Shown: positions 45,452 to 56,147 of the stretch, piece by piece
How positions within the stretch are numbered: the first letter of the stretch is position 1
Layout of the letters: each line of letters begins with the position of its first letter
From: Cocos nucifera
Taxonomy: Eukaryota > Streptophyta > Magnoliopsida > Arecales > Arecaceae
Direction of reading: 5' to 3'
NCBI GenBank assembly: GCA_006176705.1
Contig: QRFJ01001927.1
Span: 124,001 to 188,000 of the forward strand
Length of the DNA: 64,000 bases
The notes under the pieces: model-generated
Told to the model about the DNA's origin: nothing
The model's input: only the letters and a program-made list of their open reading frames with translations
The model's database searches: none
Position numbers and translations under genes: made by a program

Positions 45452-47180
45452 GGATTGGCACTAGAGGAAGGGCACTTTATTCTTGAGGTACCCTTATTCT
45501 TAAAGGTGTGCTCAGTCGATCCTGTGGATCTTCTTCTTCAAGGTTCATCTCCATCCTCTCCCTCAATCCCAAGAAATACCAATAAAGAAGGCGACTATCC
45601 GGAGATCTACCACTAGATCTATGCCAAATCCATCTGCTCCTGCTCCATCATCGATGCTTCAACCTCCTCCTCCACTGACGATCATGATAGATTCAGAGTA
45701 GTTTAAGGTGCAGGCGATGCGGCAGCTCCCGATGGTGATTCCATTAGGAAACCCACCATCGGGATGTTAGGAATCGGTACCAAGGAGGAGCACTTGGGCT
45801 AGCGTATCCATCGCCCCTGGGAAGGAGAAATAGAGAGTAGAGGATCCTTATTCAAATCATGATTCTTCTCCGAAAGAGACCTTCCCCATCTACAGTCGGA
45901 AGCCTTCCAAGATCTGCGATTGAGATGACATCCTCGATCAAAAACTATGAGAGATGGACCGATGGATTGAGGAACTCTACCACGTTGCCCCGACTCAGCA
46001 TGATGACATCCACAGCAATACCCCTTTCTCTTCCCGAATTATGCAAGAGTCCATTCCATCGAACTTCAAGCTTCCCTAATTTGAAATTTATGATGGAAAC
46101 TCTGATTCGGTCGATCACCTGAAGGCCTTCCAGACCATGATGCTGCTCCATGGCATACCAGATGCCATCTTATATTGAGCTTTCTCATCTACCTTAAGGA
46201 GAATAGTAAGAAACTAGTACTCAACATTGAAGTCGGATATGATCTTCTTCTTTGATCAAATGAGCCATCAGTTTGTGGCCCACTTCGTTGGCAGCCGACG
46301 TCCGCATCGAGGTTCGAATTTTCTGATGAATATCAAATAGAATGAGGGAGAATATATTTGAACTTATGTCATCCAATTTAATGCTGCTGCATTGGAGGTT
46401 CAGAACCTGGACCAATTTATTATAATGGCCATATTTAAGGACAGCCTTTAGAAGAATGATTTGCTGTTCTTCCTGGAGAAGAAGTACCCCAAGGATTTTG
46501 CCGATCTGATAGCTTGAGCTGAGGGATATGCCTGAGCGAAAGAAGCCTTCAAATTGAAAGATGAGAAAATCACAAGAGAGCGGTAGGCAGGCGAGTCTAA
46601 TAAATCTGCAGCTGATAGAGGGCCGAATAAAGTTCGGCCATGCTCACGGACTCCCTCCGAGCGCAAGCGAGCCCGAACTCCTCCTTCAGCTCATCGTCAA
46701 AGAAGCCCTGATAGAAGAGCACAAAGAAGTTCTCCCTCCAAAAGAAGAATTACGATCTCCCCCAAATAAGCACAATCGAAGTAAGTACTTTTTGTATCAT
46801 CATGATCACGACCACGATACTAAAAATACATTCAGCTCCAAGATGAGATCGAGGAGCTCATCAGGTGAGATCGACTGGGTCGATTCCTTAGACACCGGTT
46901 TGAAGTAAGAGAAGATCGATCGAGGGCAATATCGTAGTTGAAAGCACCAAGGAGGAAGGAACAACAAGAAGATCGACCACCTCTCGACATCATCAACACT
47001 ATCCCTTGAGGACTTAGTGCTTCGACAAGCTGCCATCTCTCAGCCTCAGAGCCAGGGGAAGCTTGCCCCAAATTTGGATGATCCGTATGAAATAAAGGAG
47101 GTCATCCGGCCCAAAATTTATCATCTGAAAGAGCTCAGAGGAACAATGCTCCTACGATCTTGAAATTCAAAAAATCTGAG
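45452..47180 (+). pseudogene. T unit 2 gag (no pol follows)
   Basis: Collinear with unit 1. Text in various frames: MQESIPSNFKLP(stop)FEIYDGN, HLKAFQTMMLLHG, the stop after DAILY that matches the one in unit 1, then MSHQFVAHFVG, NAAALEVQNLDQF, and EGYA(stop)AKEAFKLKDEK. The open frame 46561-46908 includes ASEPELLLQLIVKEALIEEH in a shifted frame. The knuckle near 46785-46835 reads KYFLYHHDHDHDTKNTF, without its cysteines. As in unit 1, INTI near 46990 is followed directly by the pol-end text and the 3' region. Confidence 0.8.
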
Positions 47181-48033
47181 AATGTACTGCCAGTAATTTT
47201 CCTTCAATAAAACTCCTTCATTTCAATATTATTATTTCTTGGTGCAAAAACTATGTAATGACACGAAAGAAGTAATCAAAAGTAGCCATATTAGGAACAG
47301 GAGGAGAATCTCGTCCTAACATGAGCAAGTCGAAGACCTCCAGTTATTTAAGATAGGAGGAGAACCTCATCCTAACATGAGCAAACTCGAAGGCCTCATT
47401 CATTTTAGATGAGGTGAGGGGAGAGGCCCTGACAATGGCCCTAATGTGCTCCTACAGTCCATTAGAAATAGGAGGAGAACCTCGTTCTAACGTGAGCAAA
47501 ATCGAAGACCTCATCGATATAAGACAAGATGGAGGGAGAGGCCGTACCGATGATCCTAATACTTCAATAGGAGATAGAATATTCTTCAACCTCGATCGGA
47601 GATAAGATCTTCTCCGAGCTTCAACCTTGGTCAAAGATAAGATCTCCCCCGAGCTTCAACTTCAACAGAAGATAGGATCTACTTCAACCTCGGTTGGAGA
47701 TAAGATTTTTCTCAAGCCTCAACCTCAACAGGAGATAAGATCTCCTTCAACCTCGAATGGAGATAAGATCCCTCCCGAGCTTCAGTCTCAATAGGAGATA
47801 AGATCTCCTTCAACCTCGATTAGAGATAAGATCTCCCCCAAGCTTGAACTTCAAAAGAAGATAAGATGTCTCAACTTTAATCGAAGATAAGATCTCTTCC
47901 AAGCTTCAACTTCAATAGAAGATCTCTCCCAAGCTTCAACCTCAATGGGTGCAGAGCCAAAAAAAAAACTTTGTTAGTCATCTTTTTTATACTCCCTTCC
48001 TTCGAATTTTGAATTCAAAAGTTTGGGGACTAG
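47181..48033 (+). repeat. T unit 2 3' region with tandem-repeat arrays
   Basis: Same plan as 43251-44358: spaced aggaggagaa(c/t)ctc copies at about 47300-47490, then the gagataagatctcc and gagcttcaac array at about 47595-47950. The purine tract before LTR3 is weaker (aaaagtttggggactag). Confidence 0.75.
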
Positions 48034-49198
48034 TATTGGGGATAAACCCCGCTCCCGTCGAAGTTCAGTCTGATGCTTAGCCAAATGTAACTAGTAATCA
48101 CGGAAGAGCTTCGATCGAGAATTCTTCCTCCAGCAGCCAAACCCCTCACAGACTGCTTCAGCAGCTGAACTCCTTCAGCAGTCGAACTTCTGTAGTAGTC
48201 GAACCCCTCCTGGACTCCTTCAATAGCTGAACTCCTCTAGCGGTCGAACCCCTCCCGGACTCCTTCAGCAGTCGAACCCCTTCCGGACTTCTCCTTCAAT
48301 CAGATTTCTCCAACAGTCGAACTTCTTTCAAACTTTTTCTTCAGTTAGATTCCTCCAGCAGTCGAACTCCTTTCGGACTTCTCCTTCAGTCGAATTCCTC
48401 CAAGAGCCAAACTCCTTCTGAACTTCTTCTTCAGTCAGATTCCTCCAGGAGCCAAACTCCTTCTAGACTTCTCCTTCAGTCAGATTTCTCTATGAGTCAA
48501 ACTCCTTCTGAACTTCTTCATTAGTCAAACTTCATCCGAATTCTTTCAGCGGATTACTTTCAGATTTCAAGTAGTATTCCTCCTGGATGATTCCCTCTAG
48601 ACGTATTCTCTTTAGGAGTCTGAACTTCTCTGGAATTGATATATGTCAAAGCTCTTCCCCAACCAATGCCTGCTTCCTCTGGACTTCGACTATTAAATCT
48701 TAACGAATGGGCACATCACGATAATGGACACCTCTCTCCATAACAAACTCCACGTGACCTCGAGTGACCCACTATCGAATGGTTACGACTGTTATTTATC
48801 AGTCTGCTACAGACGATCCCACTATCGAATGGTTATGACTGTCATTATCAATCTGCTAAAGATGACACCTCTCTCCATAATAAATCTACATAGCCCCAAG
48901 CGGCCCACGATCGGATAGTTACGACTGTCATCTATCAGTTTGTTCCAAGCTCCGTCTATAAAAAGGGACCCTTTAGATACATTTTTTCTAAGCTCTCTTC
49001 TCCTTTCCAGAACTCTGCTGAATTCTTTCTTGAGCACTCCATTTTTGTTGGCTAGAAGAGCTGACTTGATCATCGGAGGGTTCTGCTGAAGCCACCACCA
49101 CCGACTTCGGATGAAACTTTGTTTTGCAGATCATCGACGGTGATCTTTCCTTCCCCAACTCCAGCTTAATCCGACATCAACCAGATTCTGCATCAACA
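48034..49198 (+). repeat. LTR3 of array T
   Basis: It begins TATTGGGG (TG mutated to TA) and ends CATCAACA, 1165 bp, the longest of the three because its minisatellite between about 48140 and 48500 has more units. TATA box at 48957-48964. The right flank gataa pairs with ggtaa at 40633. Confidence 0.88.
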
Positions 49199-49375
49199 GA
49201 TAATAATAGTTGTTGCTATTTTAATTTTAATTTTTATATTTAATATTAGATCATTAGGATCAGATCTGAGAACTCTCAGATCTGATCAAAAACTTGTAAA
49301 ATTTTTTTAAAAAATTTTTCTACAATTTGATCAGATAAGATCGATCCAGTGGTGGAAAACTAGTTTTTTCCTTCA
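49199..49375 (+). repeat. H, piece 3: end of the Angela-type Copia LTR
   Basis: gataataatag... to ...ttttttccttca. It matches the last 180 bp of the Angela LTRs, including ggatcagatctgagaactctcagatctgatc and the terminal cttca. No primer site follows, so H is a solo LTR or truncated at its right end. The next bases belong to Copia element F. Confidence 0.7.
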
Positions 49376-50360
49376 GTAATTTCTCGAATTAGAAGTAGAG
49401 GCTACCAATTTATATAAAATAGTGGAGGAATTTTTAGACTAAAGTCCAAGTCTTTAGACTTGATAATTCATATACTAATTAGGCTTTGTTTTCCTTCTAT
49501 GCAGTTATGGCCACCACCTTGTTGCTTTGATCATTGTTAGATAATGATAAATTGATGAAACCCAATTTTGATAGTCGGTATTGATAGTCGGTATGTGCTG
49601 ATAGATCCAGCACCTGAGGAGCCCGTTCAGAATGCTTATGGCACGGTTCGAGATACTTACCAAAAGTGGCTAAACAAACAAACCATAGAGCATTGCATTA
49701 TGCTCGCAGCAACGAATGATGAGTTTATGCATAGATTCTAGAATGCTTAGCTAGAGGACATGCTTTAAATGTTGAACGAGTCCTTTGGCACTCCCGATGA
49801 TGCTAAAAAATACAAGACCAGTTATGCTATTTTAAATGCTTGAATGAGGAATGGGGCGCCAGTTACTGAACATGTGTTGTACATGATTGAGTTAATTGAG
49901 TGCCTTAGCAAACTCAACTTTTCCTTACATGAACAGTTTGGAAAAGATGCGATTCTGAATTTCTTGCCTAAGTCCTACCTCCTATTTCTTGCTCATTACA
50001 AAATGATAAAGCCTACAGTCAACTACCATGGTTTGTTGGGATTATCGTAGAACTTTAAAAAGGATCACCAGCTTCAAAAGAAGTTGGTGAATATAGTGGG
50101 AGGGTCTTCTTTTGGGTGACCCTTTAAGAAAGAAAAGAAGAGAAAAATTAAGAAGGTGAAATTATGTGCTACAACATCTATGCCCGGTCAGACCAAGAAG
50201 CTCAAGACTGACCAGAGTCAGGTAGAATGCTTCTACTATAAGAAGTAGGAGCATTGGAAGAGGAGCTATCTTTAGTACATTGCCTCTTTAGACCCAAACA
50301 AGCCAAAGAAGCAGCAAGCTATTGCTTCACAAAGTATTTATATGATAACACCTTGTAATC
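49376..50360 (+). pseudogene. Copia element F: leader end and gag
   Basis: The likely gag start is 49507 (MATTLLL), with a stop soon after. The frames then give MKPNFDSRY, DPAPEEPVQNAYGTVRDTYQ, HCIMLAATNDEFMHRF, ML.MLNESFGTPDDAKKYK, and the open frame 49844-50050 MRNGAPVTEHVLYMIELIEC to VNYHGLLGLS. The knuckle near 50230-50275 reads CFYYKK.EHWKRSY, which has lost its pattern. A 13-bp duplication (gatagtcggtatt) near 49570-49597 interrupts the N-terminal part. This is a different Copia lineage from D and E, with much more decay. Confidence 0.75.
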
Positions 50361-50830
50361 TTTCTATTTATGATACTACTACCTGGGTATTGGATATCAG
50401 AAGCCCATTTAATATTTGCAATTCGTTATAAGATTTACAAGTCAAGAGGAGATTTGAAGAAGGTGAGAGATTTCTGAATATTGGAGATGGAAGATTAGTT
50501 TCAATCTAGCTTTAGGAATCATTAAGCTTGTATTCACATTGTTCTTAGTGATTGTCAATTTTATCCTAGTTTCTTATTAAATATTATTTCTTAGGTCTTT
50601 TGGCCAAGAACAGTTATGAAATATCAATAAAGAAAAATTTTTGTAATATCATTTTGAATGGTGTTACTATGATGAATGGACAATTGAACAATGGGATTTA
50701 CGCATTATCATAGCTTGTTAATGTAGTCTACTTATCTGGCAAATGCCCTAGGATAGATAATGTCTCTTATGCCTACCTTTGTCATTATAGGCTCAGTCAT
50801 ATTAACAAGAATAGGATGAACAGGTTGACT
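50361..50830 (+). pseudogene. Copia element F: protease and pre-integrase
   Basis: TWVLDIRSPFNICNSL near 50378-50430 is the protease site, with the catalytic DTGSP altered to DIRSP, so it is dead. NILNGVTMMNGQLNNGIYAL near 50640-50710 and YLCHYRLSHINKNRM near 50775-50820 belong to the pre-integrase region, the latter with the two histidines of the finger. Confidence 0.7.
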
Positions 50831-51935
50831 CAAGAAGAAATTCTTGAAGTCAATAATTTTGAATTATTGCCAACTTGTGATTTTTGTCAAATTGAAAAAA
50901 TGACTAAATCACCTTTTGCAAGAAAAGGTGAGCGAGACAGTGAGCTTCTAGGCCTAGTACATATTGAGGTATATGGACCTATGAGCACTAGTGCCAGAAA
51001 TGGATATCACTACTTTATTACGTTCATAGATGATCTATCTAGGTATGGATACGTCTACTTGATGAAACATGAGTCTAAATCATTCAAAATATTCAAATGG
51101 TTCTATAATGAGGTAGAAAAATAAATTGGAAAGAGTATTAAAATTCTTTGGTCTAACCGAGGGAGTGAATATCTATCCAATAAATTTTTGACATATCTAG
51201 GAGAGAATGAGATTCTCTTACAATAAACTCCTCTAGGAACACCACAGCATAATGGTGTATCTGGAAGGAGGAATCGAATCCTATTGGATATGGTTTGTTT
51301 CATGATGGGCTTTGCCGATCTACCGATCTCCTTTTGCAGATATGCACTAAAATCGACATGTTATGTTCTTAATAGGATTCCAATTAAGTCTATAGCTAAA
51401 GAAAAATATGAGATATGGATAGGGCATAAGCCAATACTCTCACGTCTTAGGGTTTGGGGGTGTCCAGCTTATGTCAAATATTTAATAACAGACAAACTTG
51501 GACCTAGGTCTGATAAGTATATTTTTATTCAATATTCTAAAGAAATCAAAGGATATTATTTATACCATACTAATGAACAAAAGGTGTTCATCAGTCTTAA
51601 GGTAGTCTTTTTAGGAAATGAGTTTCTTAGTGAAAGAACTAATACCTCTAAGGTTGAACATGAAGAAGTTCGACAGATAGAAAAATTGACACATATAACT
51701 GAAGCTCAACTGGATGTGGTTAGATTAATTCTAGAGCCTAATGAATCTCCATCCTTAAGATGATTTGGTAAAGTACTACATCAGTCAGATAGATACTATG
51801 GTTTCTTAGTCTAGGATGGTGATCCTGTTAAACTCGATAAGAATAACAAGAATCCGATCATCTATATGGATGCAATGCAAAGATCTGATTCTGAGAAATG
51901 ATCTGATTCAGAGATCTAAGAGGTTGCTTGGGTTA
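50816..51935 (+). pseudogene. Copia element F: integrase, with the pol sequence ending after it
   Basis: Frame 50816-51124 reads LLPTCDFCQIEKMTKSPFA (CxxC of the finger), LVHIEVYGPM (the catalytic D of HTDVCGP is E), FIDDLSRYGYVYLMKHES. After a stop come NRGSEYLS (usual SDRGGEYLS) and TPQHNGVSGRRNR (catalytic E changed to G). The frame 51284-51763 continues DMVCFMMGFADLPISF, VWGCPAYVKYL, GYYLYHTNEQKVFISLKVVF. Text matching the region before RT (NKNPIIYMDAMQRSDSEK) fades out near 51935. RT and RNase H are absent, apparently deleted. Confidence 0.82.
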
Positions 51936-52175
51936 TCCCATGTTGACCCTAGATATGATTTTGATGAATAACAAAATATTTAAGTTTATTTTGGATATTA
52001 GTAATTTAGTTGAAGTAATTAAGATAAAATTTAAGAAGATAGGAATCTATCTTGAAGAAGCTCTATGTTTTTGATTGAGAGAACCAAGAGAGAAGAGTAA
52101 AAAAGGTCAAGCCAAATATTTTTCAAGGATTACTGGACCATGAACCAACTCAAGAAAAACTTAAGATGAATTTGG
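51936..52175 (+). other. Unassigned 240-bp AT-rich segment
   Basis: It lies between the end of F pol text and the start of the next LTR. It opens tgttgaccctagatatg (51941), which looks like the start of an LTR, and includes tgaataacaaaatatttaag. No partner copy is present in the window. It may be an LTR or untranslated fragment of another Copia family joined here by deletion. Confidence 0.35.
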
Positions 52176-53855
52176 TGTTGGGAATAGTGTCCCAAAGCCA
52201 ATCGTCAATCTATTCATGGTTGTGCTAATTTTTATACTTGTATATGAATTATTAATAAATAAAAATTATTTTAGCTTTTTTCATCATAAATTCTTTCATC
52301 TTCTAATGAACTTCTGTATTCTAGTGAAGTCCTTAGGACTATTTAGAGTCAACAAAGAAGGATTTGTCATTTAGTCCTTAAACTTGTTCATGATCAAATG
52401 ATACGTTGTTACCAAGGATGACAATGTTTATCGAGTATAGATTGTTGTGTGCCATATGGATTGATTGTCTTCTTAACCAAGAAGTGTGGAGACACTGGTA
52501 TGGCATGCAAGTGAGATGTAGAGGTACATCTGCACTGAATGTGACCAACTCCAGAACATTTCTACTGTTGAGATTTGCTTTGATGAAATATGGGTATAAA
52601 TATTTCTTCGATCTGAGATCACCATGATGACTTTCAAGCAACTGACTATACTTTGGTATCAAACTATCTGAATTTCTGATTTAGTGATGGAAGGTTTTTG
52701 AGCAGATCAAGTATTTGAGGAGTTAGTATATGAGTCAAAATGGGATTGACCACTCCAGTTTAGGAGCTGTGTTCAATTATATTTCAATTTAGCAAATCCT
52801 TAGCTAGGATAGTCCTAATGAGAGGTCACAGAACTAATTATTTTGAGATATGATTTGGATGTACTTTTTAAGATTGATAGTTTAACTCTGAGTTATCCTA
52901 TACACAGAGGTCAAAGAGATGAATTATGTGGTAACCATATTCACATAGATTTTGAATGCTGTGATTGCAACTATTCAACCTATTCGAACATCAGGTACTA
53001 TTACTAGATGGTCACTTCGATTGATATAGAAATTGGTTCCTGTGCTACTGGCTTATATTCGAACCTGCAGGGTCACACACATTAGAGGTTCCAACCTGAT
53101 CTGATGGTTGGTAAAGAGTTTCACTAGACTAGGATTGTATGGTCAAGAGTCCCACTGGACTGAAACTCTTTGATCGAGAGTTCTACTAAGCTGTGACTCT
53201 AAGTTTTGCTTGTTTGGGACTCTATGATTAGGAGTCCCATTGAACTAAGACTCTATGGTCAAGAGTTTCGCTGGACTGGGACTCTTCGACCAAGAGGTTC
53301 TACTATATTGAAACTTTGAGTTCTACTTATTTGGGACTCTGTGATGGAGAGTCTCACTAGTCTAGAACTCTATAATCATGAGTTCCATTCATTTGGGACA
53401 CTGGGGTCAAGAGTCTCACTAGTTTGGGACTCTTCAATCAAGAGTTTCATTTTGATGGGACTCTAATACCTGAACATCCATTGGATTTGGACTCTATATT
53501 TATGAGAGATTTAATTAGTAATTTAATTATTAATTAACTTAATTTGATTGAGTAGTTATTTTTGAATCAAGTCCAATTAAATTGGATTCAGTTGGGTTTG
53601 ATCCGATTAGATTATGAGATGATCTAATCATCAAGAAGGTTTGATCCCTGATTTGATCAGAGATTGGACTTAATTAATTTCTAATTTAATTAAGATTTAA
53701 CTAAGCCTAATTGAACTTAAATTAGTTGGGTTTAATCTACTCTAATTGGGCCTAACCAATTTGGATTGGGTTGGTTCAATTGCATAAGAGAAATTAAGAC
53801 TAGTTTTGACCTAATCTTCCTGCGCCACCTCACCAAACTTGCGCCCTATCCTTTC
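52176..53855 (+). repeat. Copia-type LTR, probably the 3' LTR of element F, truncated by D
   Basis: It begins TGTTGGGAATAGTGTCCC with an AT-rich continuation (tgaattattaataaataaaa) typical of Copia LTRs. The right end is interrupted at 53855 by D, which starts cgaaggaaaatcc. The assignment to F rests on position and orientation; no 5' copy is available to compare. Confidence 0.6.
53105..53475 (+). repeat. Minisatellite of 30-33 bp units with internal palindrome
   Basis: About eleven imperfect copies of a unit near gactctatggtcaagagtcccactggactgg. Each copy holds gactc and gagtc arms around a short spacer and can fold as a hairpin. Inside the LTR at 52176-53855. Confidence 0.75.
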
Positions 53856-56134
53856 CGAAGGAAAATCCTGATTTTCTGGACCAGGTTCATTCAGATCTAA
53901 TCAGATCAAGAGATATATTTCAAAAATTTTTTTCTTTGATCCTAATTAGATCTGAGATATTTTAGATCTGATTATTATTATTTAAGAAATAAAATAAAAT
54001 CTAGATAAATTAAATCAAATTTAATTTACCTTGATATGGGTAATCTTATTACCCATTGATGATCCTGTATGCAGTGGAAGTTTCTGGATCTAGCCACATA
54101 AGTGCCTGGCCTCCATCGGTATCCACTTGGGCTAGATCTAGAGATCCTCTTCTTCTCTACCACGTCTCCAAAAATCAAATCTGGATTTGATCTGAAGGAT
54201 CTTCAAAACTCCTTTTGAAGATCAGCAGTCATCCTTTGCAGTAGTGCAGCCTTCTAGCTTTCACTCGCCTTTCTTTGATCTGGATCGCATCAACCAAGCT
54301 CCAAAACTCTTTTGGATGGGGAGAGGAGAGGGAGAAGGTGGGTTTGGCATGGAGGAAGAGGGGAGATGTAGCCTTGGGGTATGGGGCTTGAATTTCTCAA
54401 ACTTAATTTGAGTTGGGTGCAGAGTCTTAGTTATAGACTATTTGTGATCCAACTCCTCTACTTTCCAACCAATCACAACTCTTTGTGAAATCAGATCTAA
54501 ATCTGATTGGTGGGAATAGAGTCCCCTGGATTTCTCCTGAGAGGGCGCCTAAGATCAATCAAAGTTGGTTCTTAGGAGAACTCTAATTAGAATCCAAAAA
54601 GGAGATGGAGTCCCTGTCCAATAGGGACTCCTAGGCGCCTCCAACTTGGGCACACGCCAAGGGTGGCGGCGCCCTCTTCCTTGCCAGGTTTTGGAAGGGG
54701 GACAGGCCCCCACCAGCTCTCCAATAGGTGCATGATACGTGGACAAAAGTCAAAGTGTCAATGGTCAACATTTGACCAGTCAAAGATAGACTTTTGACCA
54801 AAGTCAAAGAACAAGAAATGGCAGGTGACCAAAAATGGCAGGTAATGTCTTACAAAATAAGACAACCTTTTCTGACTTGAACAAACTCCAGTCAGACCAT
54901 ATGAAGGCCTTTGATTGAGCACAAACTCCTTTGGCTCAGATAGGATAACTTATTTGTGATAGCAAAAGAAGAACGTTAGGTTCAATCGAGTGCTAGCACG
55001 ATTTACTTGAACCTAATTGAATCTCATTCAGATCAATTGAACTAGATCAGTTCAATTGATGATCACCATATTCAAACCCTTGTTTGTGTGATCCAGTTAG
55101 GTTCAGTTCTATTATGGTAATGGGATATGTCATGATCTCTATCATCGACATCATCGAAACTCCTTTCGATGGATCAGAACTCTTCTGATTCGAACAGCTA
55201 GAATGATCGATCATCTAAATCATTCTAATTGCTCCCAAAATCCATCAGTGACACCTAGCAGTATATGGTGGCAACCCATCAGAGCTGAATGCAAACCTCT
55301 TGGTGCAGCTACCTTGTGTGATTAAGTTCTTCTATCTTGAGCCCCGATCAGATTAGGGTTAAGGTAAACTCATCAAACCCTAGTTTCTGTCATATGATGT
55401 AATCATTCGATTCGAGTCCGATGTGAAAATCTAAATAGAAACTCTTTCTATTATTTCACTCTGCCATGGCCATGGACTTCTGGACTTGATTCTCATGATC
55501 ATCATAGGGCTGCTCCTCTACCACCGAGGTAGATAGATTCCATCTTGATGCCATCCAGTTCCTACAATGAACATGCTATAGCCAACATACACCTCAGGGA
55601 TTCCATATGGCTAGGAGACCGAGTAATGGTGTAGTCAAACTATAACACCCTCAAGGTGAACTACCGATGCACCTCAGGTCAAAGAACCAGACACACTACT
55701 GCAGCATCGAGTCAGTCATTGACGAGAAGGTAGACTCCCTAATGACTACTCGAGGTGGTCACGCTCAGTGCCCTCGTTCTCTAACGAGTACCTGTACTCT
55801 CGCTCTAGTGTCTCCACACCATAGACTCAAGACTCATCTACTAAAGAGAAGTGATTGTACACCAACCTTCCGGATCAATCACCATCCTCGTGATGATCCT
55901 ATGGTCGGAAGCATTTTATGAGTTAATAATGATTATTCATGTCTTAAATTTTCAACTCTTGAAAATATGAATTATCATTACCATTAACTCAAAGGATGTA
56001 TCACAGACACTAAATACACATATGTGATAGAAAATAACCCATTTTATTTATTATAGTCAAAATTATAATTTTGCCCCTAGAAGTGTATTACAAGTGTCAG
56101 CCAATTCTGGCTTCTAGGGCACATATATCTAACA
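53856..56134 (-). repeat. 3' LTR of element D
   Basis: In minus orientation it runs from TGTTAGATATATGTGCC (ending at 56134) to CCTTTCGG-like end at 53856, where TTCA has become TTCG. Length 2279 bp, like the LTRs of C2 and E. Contains no genes; the ORFs within are incidental. Confidence 0.9.
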
Positions 56135-56147
56135 ATCTCCCACTTAT
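56135..56147 (-). other. Polypurine tract of element D
   Basis: aagtgggagat on the minus strand (56135-56145) directly upstream of the 3' LTR; it primes plus-strand DNA synthesis. Confidence 0.8.

Larger units (their letters stand above)
40638..49198 (+). mobile_element. T: tandem array of two pol-less Gypsy units with three LTRs
   Basis: The array is LTR1 (40638-41727), gag-only unit 1, LTR2 (44359-45451), gag-only unit 2, LTR3 (48034-49198). The flanks ggtaa (40633-40637) and gataa (49199-49203) differ at one base, so the array as a whole looks like one insertion into LTR H. Both units have gag and a repeat-rich 3' region, with nothing recognisable of protease, RT, RNase H or integrase. 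LTRs, primer site, gag and 3' region match element B, so T is a non-autonomous derivative of the B family. Confidence 0.85.
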
